Assembly (NCBI GenBank): GCA_016285455.1
Contig: JAEEQS010000008.1
Coordinates: 68,449 to 102,207 of the forward strand
From: Bacteroidales bacterium
Lineage (GTDB): Bacteria > Bacteroidota > Bacteroidia > Bacteroidales > UBA932
Direction: 5' to 3'
DNA: 33,759 bases
Shown: positions 16,501-24,475 of the stretch, in pieces
Position numbering within the stretch: the first letter of the stretch is position 1
Layout: each line of letters opens with the position of its first letter
Position numbers and translations under genes: made by a program
The notes under the pieces: model-generated
Databases searched by the model: none
Seen by the model: only the letters and a program-made list of their open reading frames with translations
What the model was told of the DNA's origin: nothing

Positions 16501-17095
16501 CGGACTGGATCACGTGCTTGCTTCTGGCGAGAACGTTAACGTTCTGGTTGTTGACACCGAGGTTTACTCCAATACCGGCGGACAGTCATCCAAGAGTACT
16601 CCTGCAGGAGCAGTTGCCAAGTTTGCAACCAGCGGCAAGAAGATCCGCAAGAAGGATCTCGGAATGATGGCTATGAGCTATGGCTATGTATATGTGGCTC
16701 AGGTAGCTACAGGTGCTAGCCAGATGCAGTATCTGAATGCTTTGAAAGAGGCTGAGGCCCACGATGGTCCATCTCTGATCATAGCATACGCGCCTTGTAT
16801 CAACCACGGTCTGAAGGCCGGAATGGGACACTCCCAGCTGGAAGAGAAGAAGGCAGTAGAGTGCGGATACTGGCATCTTTACAGATTCAACCCGGACGTT
16901 CCGGAGGGAACAAATCCGTTCACTCTGGACAGCAAGGAGCCGGATTGGAGCAAGTTCCAGGACTTCATCAAGGGCGAGGTAAGATACGCTTCCCTTCTGA
17001 AGACCTTCCCTCAGGAAGCAGAGGAGCTATTCTCGCTCACCGAGAAGTACGCTAAGCTCCGCTACGAGGGCTACAAGAAACTTGCCGGCAAGTAA
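13550..17095 (+). CDS. nifJ: Pyruvate:ferredoxin (flavodoxin) oxidoreductase
   Basis: 1181 aa, the usual length of single-chain PFOR. Oxidises pyruvate with CoA to acetyl-CoA and CO2, passing electrons to ferredoxin; it is a central step of anaerobic energy metabolism. Domains in order: N-terminal pyrimidine-binding domain with YPITPSSPMAE; domain II (about 260-410); gamma domain with GLGSDGTVGANKNTIKIIGG; EKR region; two ferredoxin-type 4Fe-4S motifs, CIQCNQCATIC (about 696) and CTGCANCADIC (about 755); CAGCGETPYIK, which with later Cys contributes the proximal cluster; and the thiamine-diphosphate motif GDGWGYDIGYGG (about 973) ending VYSNTGGQSSKSTP. All key residues look intact. Codon use is strongly biased, as for a highly expressed gene. 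Monocistronic, with its own promoter and terminator. Confidence 0.98.
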   Translation: MSKEKVFLTCDGNQAAAHVAYLFSELAAIYPITPSSPMAEHVDEWSAFGRKNLFGETVKVVEMESEAGAAGAVHGSLQAGVLTSTFTASQGLLLMIPNMYKIAGEMLPAVFHVTARSLATHALSIFGDQQDVMAVRQTGFAMLASASVQEAMDMAAVAHLSTIKSSIPFVHFFDGFRTSHEIQKIEVLPEEGLKKMISTKALAAFRKRALNPNAPVTKGTAQNADVYFQETEARNQYYTEVPNIVARYMGEIGELCGRHYLPFDYFGDPEAERVVIAMGSVTDTVKEVVEYLVAKGEKVGVVVVRLYRPFSTQYFLRALPKTTKRIAVLDRCKEPGAVGEPLYVDVKSALADTAFAGKVKIVGGRYGLSSKDTSPAQILAVYQNLKAKEPKNSFTIGIVDDVTFLSLPQKEEISLAKPGTYELKFFGLGSDGTVGANKNTIKIIGGTTDKYCQAYFDYDSKKSGGFTCSHLRFGDNPVNSPYLVSTPDFVACHVPSYLTKYDVLRGIKKGGTFLLNSLWDTEETLKRLPDFIKYQIVSKKLNFYIINATKIAEEIGLGNRTNTILQSAFFKITGIIPYEDAVKEMKKMIDKSYGKKGENIVKMNYAAVDRGGEYTKVEIPFEWKNLNASKFVPDSYNRLAPDWVRQIADPVNAQCGNDLPVSAFQNFPDGTIPAGTAAYEKRGIATHVPEWNPANCIQCNQCATICPHAAIRPFLLKDEEIEKAPKGALRGLKVAEGKANLKDYKFVMQVDPADCTGCANCADICPAKEKALVMKPADTQADQQKTFDWLHNKIGYKDEVMKKDSNIKASQFSQPLFEFSGACAGCGETPYIKLISQLFGDRMMVANATGCTSIYSGSFPASPYCKDRNGRGPAWANSLFEDNAEFGLGQRLGFARLRETLEERAKAAVADDKCSEEVRNLLKRWLENKKDVAVCKEIAAALPAALKDCKCAHCKGIAEYIDCIIPRSQWIIGGDGWGYDIGYGGLDHVLASGENVNVLVVDTEVYSNTGGQSSKSTPAGAVAKFATSGKKIRKKDLGMMAMSYGYVYVAQVATGASQMQYLNALKEAEAHDGPSLIIAYAPCINHGLKAGMGHSQLEEKKAVECGYWHLYRFNPDVPEGTNPFTLDSKEPDWSKFQDFIKGEVRYASLLKTFPQEAEELFSLTEKYAKLRYEGYKKLAGK

Positions 17096-17115
17096 TAAGC
17101 TCAAGCCGCAACACC

Positions 17116-17150
17116 AAGGGGGTGCCTGAAACCAGGTGCCCCCTTTTTTT
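17116..17150 (+). terminator. Terminator after nifJ
   Basis: GGGGGTGCCTG/CAGGTGCCCCC (11 bp, two wobble pairs) with an AAAC loop is followed by T7. Confidence 0.92.
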
Positions 17151-17151
17151 G

Positions 17152-17159
17152 TATCTTTG
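17152..17159 (+). promoter_or_regulatory. -7 box TATCTTTG for the TonB-dependent receptor gene
   Basis: Exact TAnnTTTG match directly after the nifJ terminator T-run and 25 nt before the chosen start codon. The -33 region would lie inside the terminator hairpin. Confidence 0.6.
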
Positions 17160-17184
17160 GAACTCATTTTTGACGACGGTATCT

Positions 17185-19257
17185 ATGCGAACACTATATA
17201 AGGAGTTTATAATAAGCGTGTTATTCTCGGCGATGAGCCTATTTGAGACGGTTGAAGCGGCGGCTCAAGACGGAAAACCGGCGGCAAGATTCGCCTCAGA
17301 CAGCGTGGCTATTGAGGATACCACTTCAACATATCTGACAGAGATCAACGTGCTGTCTTCCAGAGTGCCGATTGTCTGGCACAAGCAGGCCCGAATGGTT
17401 ACTACGATAAACACAGAAGCGGTTCAGGCAACTCCAAGCCAGAGCATAAACGATGTGCTGAAGTACTCGGCGAGCGTGGACGTCAGGCAGAGAGGCCCTA
17501 TAGGTGCGCAGACAGACATAGGAATCCGCGGCGGAAGCAGCGAGCAGGCCGCCATCCTCCTGAACGGAATCAATATCTCAGATCCGCAGACCTCCCACAA
17601 CTCCTTCGACCTGCCGCTCAATATGCTACAGATAGACGGAATAGACATTCTGGAGGGGCCTTCCGGCAAGATTACCGGCAGTTCATCTTTGATGGGAGCC
17701 ATAAACGTAAGAACTCACATCAGCAATGTGAACGCGTTCTCAGCGAATGTTGAAACAGGTTCTTACGGATATCTGAACGCCGGAGTCAGATTTGACTATG
17801 CAGGAGCCGACAGATTCAGAAAAAATATCAACAATTTCTTTTCTGTTCCCCGGCTCAAGAACTCTATAAGTGCAAGTTATACTCGTTCTGACGGTTATTC
17901 AAGAAGCGCCAACGGTCATCTGAATATGGACTACAAGACTCTGAAAGCTTACTATGAAGGACAGTATCAGGATGAGAACGTGGAGCTTGGATGGTTTGCA
18001 GGCGTAAGTTCCAAGGATTGGGGATCAAACCGTTTCTATGCCAAGTACGATGAGCAGTTTGAGCATACGTTCAAGACATTTGCCGCAGTCAAGGCTCGCA
18101 ATGTCAGGGGAATTCTTAAGGTCAATCCTTCCGTTTACTGGAACCACACCAACGACCGTTTTGAACTTTTCCGGAACAATCCGGATGCGTATCCGTTCAA
18201 CTACCACAAGACGAATGTATATGGAGTGAACCTGAACAATTACTTCGAGTGGAAGGCCGGCATTACAGCCTTCGGGGGAGAGATTAGAAATGAAGACCTT
18301 GTCTCAGGCAATTTGGGCGAACCGCTGGATCATCCGAAGCACATCAAAGGAACAGAACGTTACTACGATCACGGCCTGAACCGCACCAATACCAGTCTGT
18401 TTCTAGAGCATAACGTTATAACGGAAAACTTCTCAGCCTCAGCCGCCCTGCTTGCCATAAAGAACAGCTGGGCAAAGATGGATATGAAAGTCTATCCGTC
18501 GGCAGATGTAGCCGCAACTCTTTACAAGGCTGAAGGCAAGCTGCTCCGGCTCTTCGCGTCCTATAATTCATCGCTGAGGATGCCTTCAGTTACAGAACTA
18601 TACTATTCAGTGGGAGGGCACAAGGCCGACAAGCATCTTAAGCCTGAAGAGGTAAAGGCATTTGAGTTTGGGCTTAAGTATGAAGGAGGCTGGTTCTATT
18701 CTTCTGCAAGTGTTTTCCGTAACCGTATGACCAACCTCATAGACTGGATCCGCAATACCGCAGATGGAGAAGATGCGCTTTGGCAGAGCATGAATTTCGG
18801 AAAGATTATTTCCAATGGTTTCCTGCTCCAGTACACCCTCAGACCAAAATTCATAAGCAACAATTTTGGTATTAGCAGCATGAATTTTTCTTACAGCTAC
18901 ATAGATCAGACCAAGAGCCAGATACCTCAAATCCAGAGCAAATACACGTTGGAGTATCTCAGGCACAAGTTTGTGGCGTCTGTCAGTATGGAATTCTCAC
19001 ACGGTTTAAGCTTGTCTATGTTCTATCGTTTCCAAGACCGTGTGGGCACTTACACAGATACGGAAGGCGCAGTTCACAACTACAAGCCTTACGGCATCTT
19101 TGACGCAAAGCTATTCTACAATACCCGCAGGGGATTCCAGTTCTATGTGGAGGGCAACAACCTCACAAATGTAAAGTATCGCGATTTCGGAATGATACCT
19201 CAGCCCGGCTTCTGGTTCATGGCTGGAGTCAAGTTCAAGTTATGGAGTCTTCGTTAG
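17185..19257 (+). CDS. TonB-dependent outer-membrane receptor (BtuB-like family)
   Basis: 690 aa from ATG 17185; the frame opens at 17122 inside the terminator, so the later start with signal peptide (MRTLYKEFIISVLFSAMSLF) is preferred. The mature N-terminus leads to a plug domain (about 55-175) with INDVLKYSASVDVRQRGPIG, TDIGIRGGSSEQAAILLNGI and IDILEGPSGKITGSSSLMGA. A 22-strand-type barrel follows, ending in an aromatic C-terminal strand (FWFMAGVKFKLW). It imports a scarce ligand using TonB energy; plug style and size resemble vitamin B12/siderophore receptors rather than SusC (no N-terminal carboxypeptidase-like domain). The substrate cannot be told from the sequence, and no SusD or ABC partner is adjacent. 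Confidence 0.88.
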   Translation: MRTLYKEFIISVLFSAMSLFETVEAAAQDGKPAARFASDSVAIEDTTSTYLTEINVLSSRVPIVWHKQARMVTTINTEAVQATPSQSINDVLKYSASVDVRQRGPIGAQTDIGIRGGSSEQAAILLNGINISDPQTSHNSFDLPLNMLQIDGIDILEGPSGKITGSSSLMGAINVRTHISNVNAFSANVETGSYGYLNAGVRFDYAGADRFRKNINNFFSVPRLKNSISASYTRSDGYSRSANGHLNMDYKTLKAYYEGQYQDENVELGWFAGVSSKDWGSNRFYAKYDEQFEHTFKTFAAVKARNVRGILKVNPSVYWNHTNDRFELFRNNPDAYPFNYHKTNVYGVNLNNYFEWKAGITAFGGEIRNEDLVSGNLGEPLDHPKHIKGTERYYDHGLNRTNTSLFLEHNVITENFSASAALLAIKNSWAKMDMKVYPSADVAATLYKAEGKLLRLFASYNSSLRMPSVTELYYSVGGHKADKHLKPEEVKAFEFGLKYEGGWFYSSASVFRNRMTNLIDWIRNTADGEDALWQSMNFGKIISNGFLLQYTLRPKFISNNFGISSMNFSYSYIDQTKSQIPQIQSKYTLEYLRHKFVASVSMEFSHGLSLSMFYRFQDRVGTYTDTEGAVHNYKPYGIFDAKLFYNTRRGFQFYVEGNNLTNVKYRDFGMIPQPGFWFMAGVKFKLWSLR

Positions 19258-19281
19258 ATTCTTAAAAAGTTTTTCTGTGTT

Positions 19282-19313
19282 TTTGAATTGTTGGAAAATT
19301 TCGCTTAACTTTA
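19282..19313 (+). promoter_or_regulatory. Probable promoter for the MBL-fold gene
   Basis: TTTG at 19282-19285 and TAACTTTA at 19306-19313 (one mismatch to TAnnTTTG) are 20 nt apart, upstream of the start at 19347. Confidence 0.5.
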
Positions 19314-19346
19314 TAAATGGAATTTTTGAAACAATAAAAAAGCAAT

Positions 19347-20210
19347 ATGAAAACAAGCGTTTACAATTCTTTCTACACCCCGATGGGGCTCGTTAATTTT
19401 GAGCATCTTGCGCACGGATGCGTGCATATGGAATGGGAGGGGATGCATATATACGTGGACCCTTGCTCAGACTTCTTTGACTTTACGGGTTGCAAGAAGG
19501 CGGACCTGATCCTTCTTACTCATGCGCATACAGACCATTACGACACCAAGGCAATTGAAGAGATTTCTATGCCGAACACTACATTCATCGTAAGCCGCGG
19601 CGTCCGTACGGTTCTGGAGAATGATCTTCTGGCGATGCGTGCCGGAACAGCCAAAGGCCCGGATGGAAAACTTCTTCCAAAGCTGGATCTGGACAACAAT
19701 CCTTTGAACGTGGATCCTTCTACCAACTTGGTGAGCATGCTTAACATCCCTAAGCTCCGCCATTGCAAGGTTGTAACTCTGGAAAACGGGGAGAGCGTTT
19801 CTTCTATTGGCTTGACAATCACGGCCATTCCGGCATATAACATCAACTACAAAAGGGAGAACGGACATCCGTTCCACATCAAGGGAGAGGGAAACGGCTA
19901 CCTGATTTCTATGCAGGGATTTGACATCTACTTTGCCGGAGACACCGAGCCGATTCCTGAAATGAACGAGCTGGCACCTGGAGCTGTGAGGGCTCACTCC
20001 TGGTCAAAGTTCCTGCAAGGAGAAATAGACGTGGCCTTCCTGCCTAAGAATCTGCCTTACACAATGAGCGATGACGACTTCATCAAGGCTGCCAACCTCA
20101 TCAGGCCAAAGAATCTCTTCCCGATCCATTACTTTGAGATGGATGCCAAGGCTCTCAACCGCCGCCTGGATACCGGCATCTGCCTCTACGTGAACGGCAA
20201 GCAGGTGTAA
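19347..20210 (+). CDS. MBL-fold metal-dependent hydrolase (UlaG-like)
   Basis: 287 aa, cytoplasmic. The metallo-beta-lactamase signature HAHTDHYD is near residue 59, preceded by the DPCSDFF strand. The later metal ligands appear in IYFAGDTEP and in the C-terminal LFPIHYFEMD. The fold is that of UlaG-like hydrolases (ascorbate-6-phosphate lactonase relatives and many uncharacterised Bacteroidales homologues). An insertion of about 50 residues (LLAMRAGTAKGPDGKLLPKL onward) separates the motifs. The substrate is unknown. Convergent with the carboxytransferase gene, sharing a bidirectional terminator. Confidence 0.85.
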   Translation: MKTSVYNSFYTPMGLVNFEHLAHGCVHMEWEGMHIYVDPCSDFFDFTGCKKADLILLTHAHTDHYDTKAIEEISMPNTTFIVSRGVRTVLENDLLAMRAGTAKGPDGKLLPKLDLDNNPLNVDPSTNLVSMLNIPKLRHCKVVTLENGESVSSIGLTITAIPAYNINYKRENGHPFHIKGEGNGYLISMQGFDIYFAGDTEPIPEMNELAPGAVRAHSWSKFLQGEIDVAFLPKNLPYTMSDDDFIKAANLIRPKNLFPIHYFEMDAKALNRRLDTGICLYVNGKQV

Positions 20211-20230
20211 CAAGCCGCGTTGACAAAACA

Positions 20231-20260
20231 AAAAAATCCGCCGAAACCGGCGGATTTTTT
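20231..20260. terminator. Bidirectional terminator
   Basis: AAAAAATCCGCCG/CGGCGGATTTTTT is a perfect 13-bp inverted repeat with an AAAC loop, placed between two convergent genes. Confidence 0.95.
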
Positions 20261-20280
20261 TATCGCTGAGGAGGAAGGTT

Positions 20281-22062
20281 TTACTGAACGAAAGCGATGA
20301 TTTCGTCTTTTACAACCTTCTGACCCTGCTTTGCGGTGATGGCCACGAGCTTGCCGTCTGCCGGGCAGATGATCTCTTCCATTCCGTAGAATGCCTGCAC
20401 ATAGCAGAGAGTCTGGCCAATCTTCACATCACTTCCTTCTGCAGGAGCGGATGATTTGTCAGCTACATCGTACTCCCATACAACCTCACCCTTTACGGTA
20501 GCGTGTACCGGCTTAGCGTCTGGATACTTAGCCATGATCTTGTCTACGTCGAATGCAGGAACTTCTACAACCGGACGGGTGATGACGATAGGAGCGCCTG
20601 CCTTTGCGCGGTTGGCTTCCAGTTCTTTCTCGAACCTCTGCTTTGCTATGCCGCTCTTGTAGTCTCTGTACTGAGTCTCGTGCATAGCAAACTCAAAGAG
20701 TTCCTCGTCGTCCTGGCCTCTGTCCCAGCCTTCCTCTTCCATCATCTTGATGAAGCGAGGCAGATCATCTGGGAATGCATCCTGAGGCACGCCCTCATAG
20801 AACTCAAGGCCTTTCTGCTTAACAATCTCCTTGATTTCAGGAGCGAGTTCGCCTGGCAGCTTGCCCATCTTGCCAAGGATCATATTCATTGTGTCCTTGT
20901 CTATGGTCTTCCACCTAGGCTCGCCCTTTAGCATATGCATCAGGTTCATCAGGGCGGTGTTCTTCACGTACTGGCTGAACGGAGTTACCAATGGAGGGTA
21001 ACCCAGTCTAGGCCATACATATTCTACCTCCTGGAACAGCATAACAACCAGCTCGTTGATGTCCAGTTCCTTCTTTCCCTGGTTTCTCAGCGATGCGTTG
21101 ATTGCGCCCTGGAAGCCCTTGAGGTCTGCCATCATAGAGCCCATCATTCCGCCAGGAAGTCCGCAGCCTACGAGAAGGCTACTCATCTGGTGGTTGCCTG
21201 GAGCGATCCAGTAGCCGAGGAAATCGTCTATGAACTTCTGGGTTAGTGCCCTTGCCTCCATATAGGCGTTCATATTGATGTCCTTAACCAGGAATCCGGC
21301 ATCCTTGAGCATTGCCTGGATGGTGATTACATCCGGGTGAATCTTTCCCCAGCTCAGCGGCTCCATTGCCACGTCGATATACTCGGCGCCTGCGCGTGCA
21401 ACTTCCAGCATAGAAGCTACGCTGAATCCAGGGCCTGAGTGTCCGTGATACTGAACCTTGATGTGAGGATATTTGTCCTTGATTGCCTTAACGAGTCTTC
21501 CCAGGAATGCAGGACGTCCGATGCCGGCCATATCCTTGAGGCAGATTTCATCTGCGCCGTACTCAACCACCTTGTCTACAACGCCCATATAGTACTCAAC
21601 GGTATGGATAGGCGAGTAGGTGATACTCAACGCTGCCTGAGCAATCATTCCGGCTTCCTTGGCGTGGATTACGGAACCCTTGAGGTTGCGGTGGTCGTTC
21701 AGTCCGCAGAAAGAACGCATAATGTTGGTTCCCTGGGCTTTCTTTACCTTTGCCATCAGAGCTCTTACATCGTCTGGAACCGGGAACATTCTCAGCGCGT
21801 TCAGACCTCTTTCAAGCATATGGGTCTGTATGCCAGCCTTGTTGAAAGGTGCGGTCCACTCTCTTACCGCTTTGTTAGGATTCTCTCCGAAGAGAAGGTT
21901 CACCTGCTCAAAGGCACCACCGTTGGATTCTACTCGGTCGAAGCATCCCATATCGATGATTACCGGTGCAATCTCCTTTAGCATAGCCACTTTAGGCACG
22001 TATTTGCCAGAAGACTGCCACATATCCCTGTACAGAAGGGAGAATTTTATTTCTCTTGCCAT
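20281..22062 (-). CDS. Oxaloacetate decarboxylase alpha / pyruvate carboxylase subunit B-like carboxytransferase
   Basis: 593 aa. The DRE-TIM carboxytransferase domain occupies about 1-300: YRDMWQS (12-17), Lys176 in LKDMAG (the lysine that is carbamylated in the family), and HGHSGPG (His206/208, metal). A conserved carboxylase middle domain follows (about 310-480), then a biotinyl/lipoyl-like domain (about 525-593). In biotin enzymes that domain carries AMKM; here the equivalent hairpin reads QAFYGMEEI, with no lysine. It may therefore work with a separate biotin carrier or not use biotin itself (inference); I recall similar replacements in other Bacteroidales homologues. The usual role is Na+-pumping oxaloacetate decarboxylation or pyruvate carboxylation in succinate/propionate metabolism; no beta or gamma subunit gene is adjacent. 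A near-perfect promoter lies upstream. Confidence 0.88.
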   Translation of the reverse strand: MAREIKFSLLYRDMWQSSGKYVPKVAMLKEIAPVIIDMGCFDRVESNGGAFEQVNLLFGENPNKAVREWTAPFNKAGIQTHMLERGLNALRMFPVPDDVRALMAKVKKAQGTNIMRSFCGLNDHRNLKGSVIHAKEAGMIAQAALSITYSPIHTVEYYMGVVDKVVEYGADEICLKDMAGIGRPAFLGRLVKAIKDKYPHIKVQYHGHSGPGFSVASMLEVARAGAEYIDVAMEPLSWGKIHPDVITIQAMLKDAGFLVKDINMNAYMEARALTQKFIDDFLGYWIAPGNHQMSSLLVGCGLPGGMMGSMMADLKGFQGAINASLRNQGKKELDINELVVMLFQEVEYVWPRLGYPPLVTPFSQYVKNTALMNLMHMLKGEPRWKTIDKDTMNMILGKMGKLPGELAPEIKEIVKQKGLEFYEGVPQDAFPDDLPRFIKMMEEEGWDRGQDDEELFEFAMHETQYRDYKSGIAKQRFEKELEANRAKAGAPIVITRPVVEVPAFDVDKIMAKYPDAKPVHATVKGEVVWEYDVADKSSAPAEGSDVKIGQTLCYVQAFYGMEEIICPADGKLVAITAKQGQKVVKDEIIAFVQ

Positions 22063-22090
22063 ATAGTTTTAAAATGAATTTCGCAGATGT

Positions 22091-22121
22091 CAAAGTTAAG
22101 CAAAAGATTGCCGATAACAAA
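22091..22121 (-). promoter_or_regulatory. Promoter of the carboxytransferase gene
   Basis: On the minus strand TTTG (plus CAAA 22118-22121), 19 nt, then TAACTTTG (plus CAAAGTTA 22091-22098): an exact match to the Bacteroidota TTTG-N19-TAnnTTTG consensus, 29 nt before the start codon. Confidence 0.85.
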
Positions 22122-22152
22122 AGGAATACTTGCATCTTTGTGGAAAATGTAA

Positions 22153-22182
22153 TTGCATATTGCCAAAAAGATTATATCTTTG
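22153..22182 (+). promoter_or_regulatory. Promoter of tRNA-His
   Basis: TTG (22153-22155), 19 nt, then TATCTTTG (22175-22182), 18 nt before the tRNA. Confidence 0.75.
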
Positions 22183-22200
22183 CATCCCCGTAAATATATG

Positions 22201-22274
22201 GTGGCTGTAGCTCAGTTGGCTAGAGCGCCAGATTGTGGCTCTGGAGGTCGTGGGTTCGAGACCCACCAGCCACC
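22201..22274 (+). tRNA. tRNA-His (anticodon GTG)
   Basis: Acceptor GTGGCTG/CAGCCAC, D-stem GCTC/GAGC, anticodon stem CCAGA/TCTGG with loop TTGTGGC, and T-stem GTGGG/CCCAC with loop TTCGAGA. The preceding G at 22200 is the expected extra G(-1) opposite the C discriminator. It is the apparent integration neighbourhood of the element to its right. Confidence 0.97.
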
Positions 22275-23816
22275 CTTGACGGGGCTCTCTGCAAAATCGG
22301 AGAGCCCCTTTTCTTTTTCACCCTTGCAGAAGTCTGTATTTCCAACAATTAGAGAAACGAGCGGAGAAAAATCAGCGGTTCGAGTTTTTAAATTTTCCAA
22401 ATCGATTTTTCCGTTAAAAATCGAACCAAGTATTTGAAGTTTTACCTCAATCGGTGCTACAGATATGCAGGAGCCCATTTTTTCAATAAAACGCACGGAG
22501 TACTCAAACTTCTTCCATGCGTCTTTGTCGTTTGGCTTCTCCATCGTTTGAGCCATTTCCATCTCTGTCTCCTGCTTATCTCTTATAAGCCGCGAATTCA
22601 TGTTCTTGAATGTATCATCATCGAGTACTCCTTCTAACCATTTCTCTTGAACTTTCTTCATCTTTTCATCGATACTGGAAAGGCGCTTTTTGACTTCTTT
22701 CAGATTGTCCTGCCTTTGCCTGTAGTTGTCATTATGTATTTCAGCATTTAACTCGTTATAGAGAGCAACAACTCCTTTATCGGGTTTGATGTCGTTGAGG
22801 AATCTATACATATTGTCATTTGCTGTTTCTGCAGATACTCTGAACTCATTGCAGTAGTTGCAATGATAGTAGGAGTACTTCTTGTTTCTGCCCTTGCTGA
22901 ATGAGCCATAAATAGGGCTTCCGCAATGCGGACATCTTAAAAAGCACCGCATATAGAATACATCATCAGGAATCTTCTTGACATTGACATCTTTCTTCTC
23001 TGTTCCCTTCAACAACTTCTGAACTACGGCAAATGTATTCAAGTCTATTAGCGGCTTGTGTTTTCCATCCACTATCATTTCAGGTTCATCTCCATAGGCG
23101 GGTACTCTTATCTTTCCGATGTAATAGATGCTTCTGAGCATCCTGAAAAACGATGATTCGCTTATCTTCATTCCCTTTTTCCTCAAGTCCCGATATACCA
23201 AAGTCGGTGCTTCCACACCATAGGCAACTCTCTTGAATGCTTCTTTGACAAGAGCGGCTTTATCATCATCGATTTCTATCCAATTATTGTGCTTGCCGCT
23301 ACTCTTGCTAACATATCCAAAAGGTGCATGTCCTGCACTTCTTCCCTCCGCCAGCGCTTGATGTATTCCGTCCTTTGTAGACTTGGAACGTTTGTCGTTG
23401 TCTACTTCAGCCATTGACAGATAAACTGCCAACATAATCTTAGATTCCGCTATGTTGAAATCAAGATGTTCTTCTATAGCATTAACTTCTATGCCATATT
23501 GCCTAAACTTCAGGATATAGTCCCATCCATCAGATGCATATCGGGTAAATCTGTTCCAGCGCAACACAAACAGATAGTCTGCATCTATTTCTTTTTTCTT
23601 CCGCAGATACTTGCTGCAGATTCTTTTCATTTCGGGGCGATTGAACGTTTTTGCGGAGTAATCTTCTCTGTAGATTTCCACCACTTCAATCTCATTGTTT
23701 TCGCAGTATCTTTTCAGGGCTGCTTCCTGATAGTTGAGCGAGTGTCCGCGTGCCTGCTCATCACTACTTACACGGCAGTAAATAACCGCCTTCTTCTTTG
23801 TTCCTTCACTATTCAT
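22212..23816 (-). CDS. Large serine recombinase (integrase)
   Basis: 534 aa from ATG 23816; this start overlaps the stop of the upstream small ORF (ATGAATAG) and beats the longer start at 23849. The resolvase catalytic domain is at about 8-150, with nucleophile Ser17 in YCRVSSDEQ and the following arginines. The Recombinase domain is at about 165-270, a zinc ribbon follows (CFLRCPHCGSPIYG, then HCNYC), and a coiled-coil lies in the C-terminal third. It cuts and rejoins attP/attB through a phosphoserine link to integrate or excise a mobile element. The last ~25 residues (GGWWVSNPRPPEPQSGALAN) are antisense to tRNA-His and its terminator, so the native C-terminus was probably replaced on integration. 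Codons are more AT-rich than in the chromosomal genes to its left. Confidence 0.92.
   Translation of the reverse strand: MNSEGTKKKAVIYCRVSSDEQARGHSLNYQEAALKRYCENNEIEVVEIYREDYSAKTFNRPEMKRICSKYLRKKKEIDADYLFVLRWNRFTRYASDGWDYILKFRQYGIEVNAIEEHLDFNIAESKIMLAVYLSMAEVDNDKRSKSTKDGIHQALAEGRSAGHAPFGYVSKSSGKHNNWIEIDDDKAALVKEAFKRVAYGVEAPTLVYRDLRKKGMKISESSFFRMLRSIYYIGKIRVPAYGDEPEMIVDGKHKPLIDLNTFAVVQKLLKGTEKKDVNVKKIPDDVFYMRCFLRCPHCGSPIYGSFSKGRNKKYSYYHCNYCNEFRVSAETANDNMYRFLNDIKPDKGVVALYNELNAEIHNDNYRQRQDNLKEVKKRLSSIDEKMKKVQEKWLEGVLDDDTFKNMNSRLIRDKQETEMEMAQTMEKPNDKDAWKKFEYSVRFIEKMGSCISVAPIEVKLQILGSIFNGKIDLENLKTRTADFSPLVSLIVGNTDFCKGEKEKGLSDFAESPVKGGWWVSNPRPPEPQSGALAN
22276..22312 (+). terminator. tRNA-His terminator and left copy of a 16-nt direct repeat
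   Basis: The perfect stem GGGGCTCTC (22281-22289)/GAGAGCCCC is followed by TTTTC. The 16-mer TTGACGGGGCTCTCTG (22276-22291) recurs exactly at 29718-29733, making this a candidate attachment-site half. Confidence 0.7.
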
Positions 23817-23961
23817 CTTCTTCAGTATTTGAACTATTATTATTTTCAACCATTGCCACCATCATCAGGAAATCTCTGAGCATGGCAATTTCATTGTCAC
23901 TTGGATTCAGTTTGTAACCATTGTCTTTTAAAATCTTTCTGCATCTCTCAATCGATAACAT
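23809..23961 (-). CDS. 50-residue protein coupled to the serine recombinase
   Basis: ATG at 23961, stop overlapping the recombinase start by 8 nt. The sequence begins MLSIERCRKILKDNGYKLN, followed by an acidic amphipathic helix (NEIAMLRDFLMMVAMVE). Similar very short ORFs precede integrases in other Bacteroidota elements; the function is unknown, possibly a recombination directionality or regulatory factor. Overlap and codon use support a real gene. Confidence 0.65.
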   Translation of the reverse strand: MLSIERCRKILKDNGYKLNPSDNEIAMLRDFLMMVAMVENNNSSNTEEDE

Positions 23962-24475
23962 TTAAAACATACCTTATTCACTTATTCTTACCCGACAGGT
24001 AATTTGTCCTTCGGGGAGTAGGACTGATGGTATTCACCCGTCCACATTGAAAGAATAATGGCAGTCACTAAAAAAGTCAATGCTTTTCTGGCTAAAGAAC
24101 ATGAATTTTCTCAAACATCCAAAGGAATCCTCTATAACTTTTTAGCCATCAGCGACGTGCTGTATTCAAAAAAATCAGTATATTTGGACTGCCATTGAAA
24201 GATATGGCAGACATATAGCGAAAGTGTTTTCGTTTATCCTCTCGTAGGAATGTGGAAATTTCAAAGAAAGAGGGACTACGGAGATACAATTGCTCGTGCA
24301 AGGCTATGTCGCATCCCCTTATCAAGGGCTGATGCTTCATATACCGCCGAGTGTGAAGTATCAGTAGTTTATTTCTGTCGGGTTTTCCACAACCTCTATG
24401 TTATAAGCGAAATTGGCTTCACACTTTTTTTTAAACCTGTCTTAAGGAGTCAGAGACATTTTTAAATAGTTTGAG
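23962..24475. other. Non-coding stretch of the element with hairpins, no supported gene
   Basis: AT-rich. A 46-codon frame at 24058-24198 (starting MAVTKKVNAFLAKE) is possible but unrecognised. A good inverted repeat, GCATCCCCTT/AAGGGCTGATGC, sits at 24311-24335, and GTCCT/AGGAC near 24007-24025. I see no RNA gene I can name. Confidence 0.4.

Noticed and set aside
22153..22437. 94-aa plus-strand frame across tRNA-His
   Set aside because: It reads through the tRNA and its terminator and overlaps the recombinase gene; a shadow.
24149..24340. 63-aa minus-strand frame in the element
   Set aside because: Contains a strong inverted repeat and no family pattern; no supporting start context.
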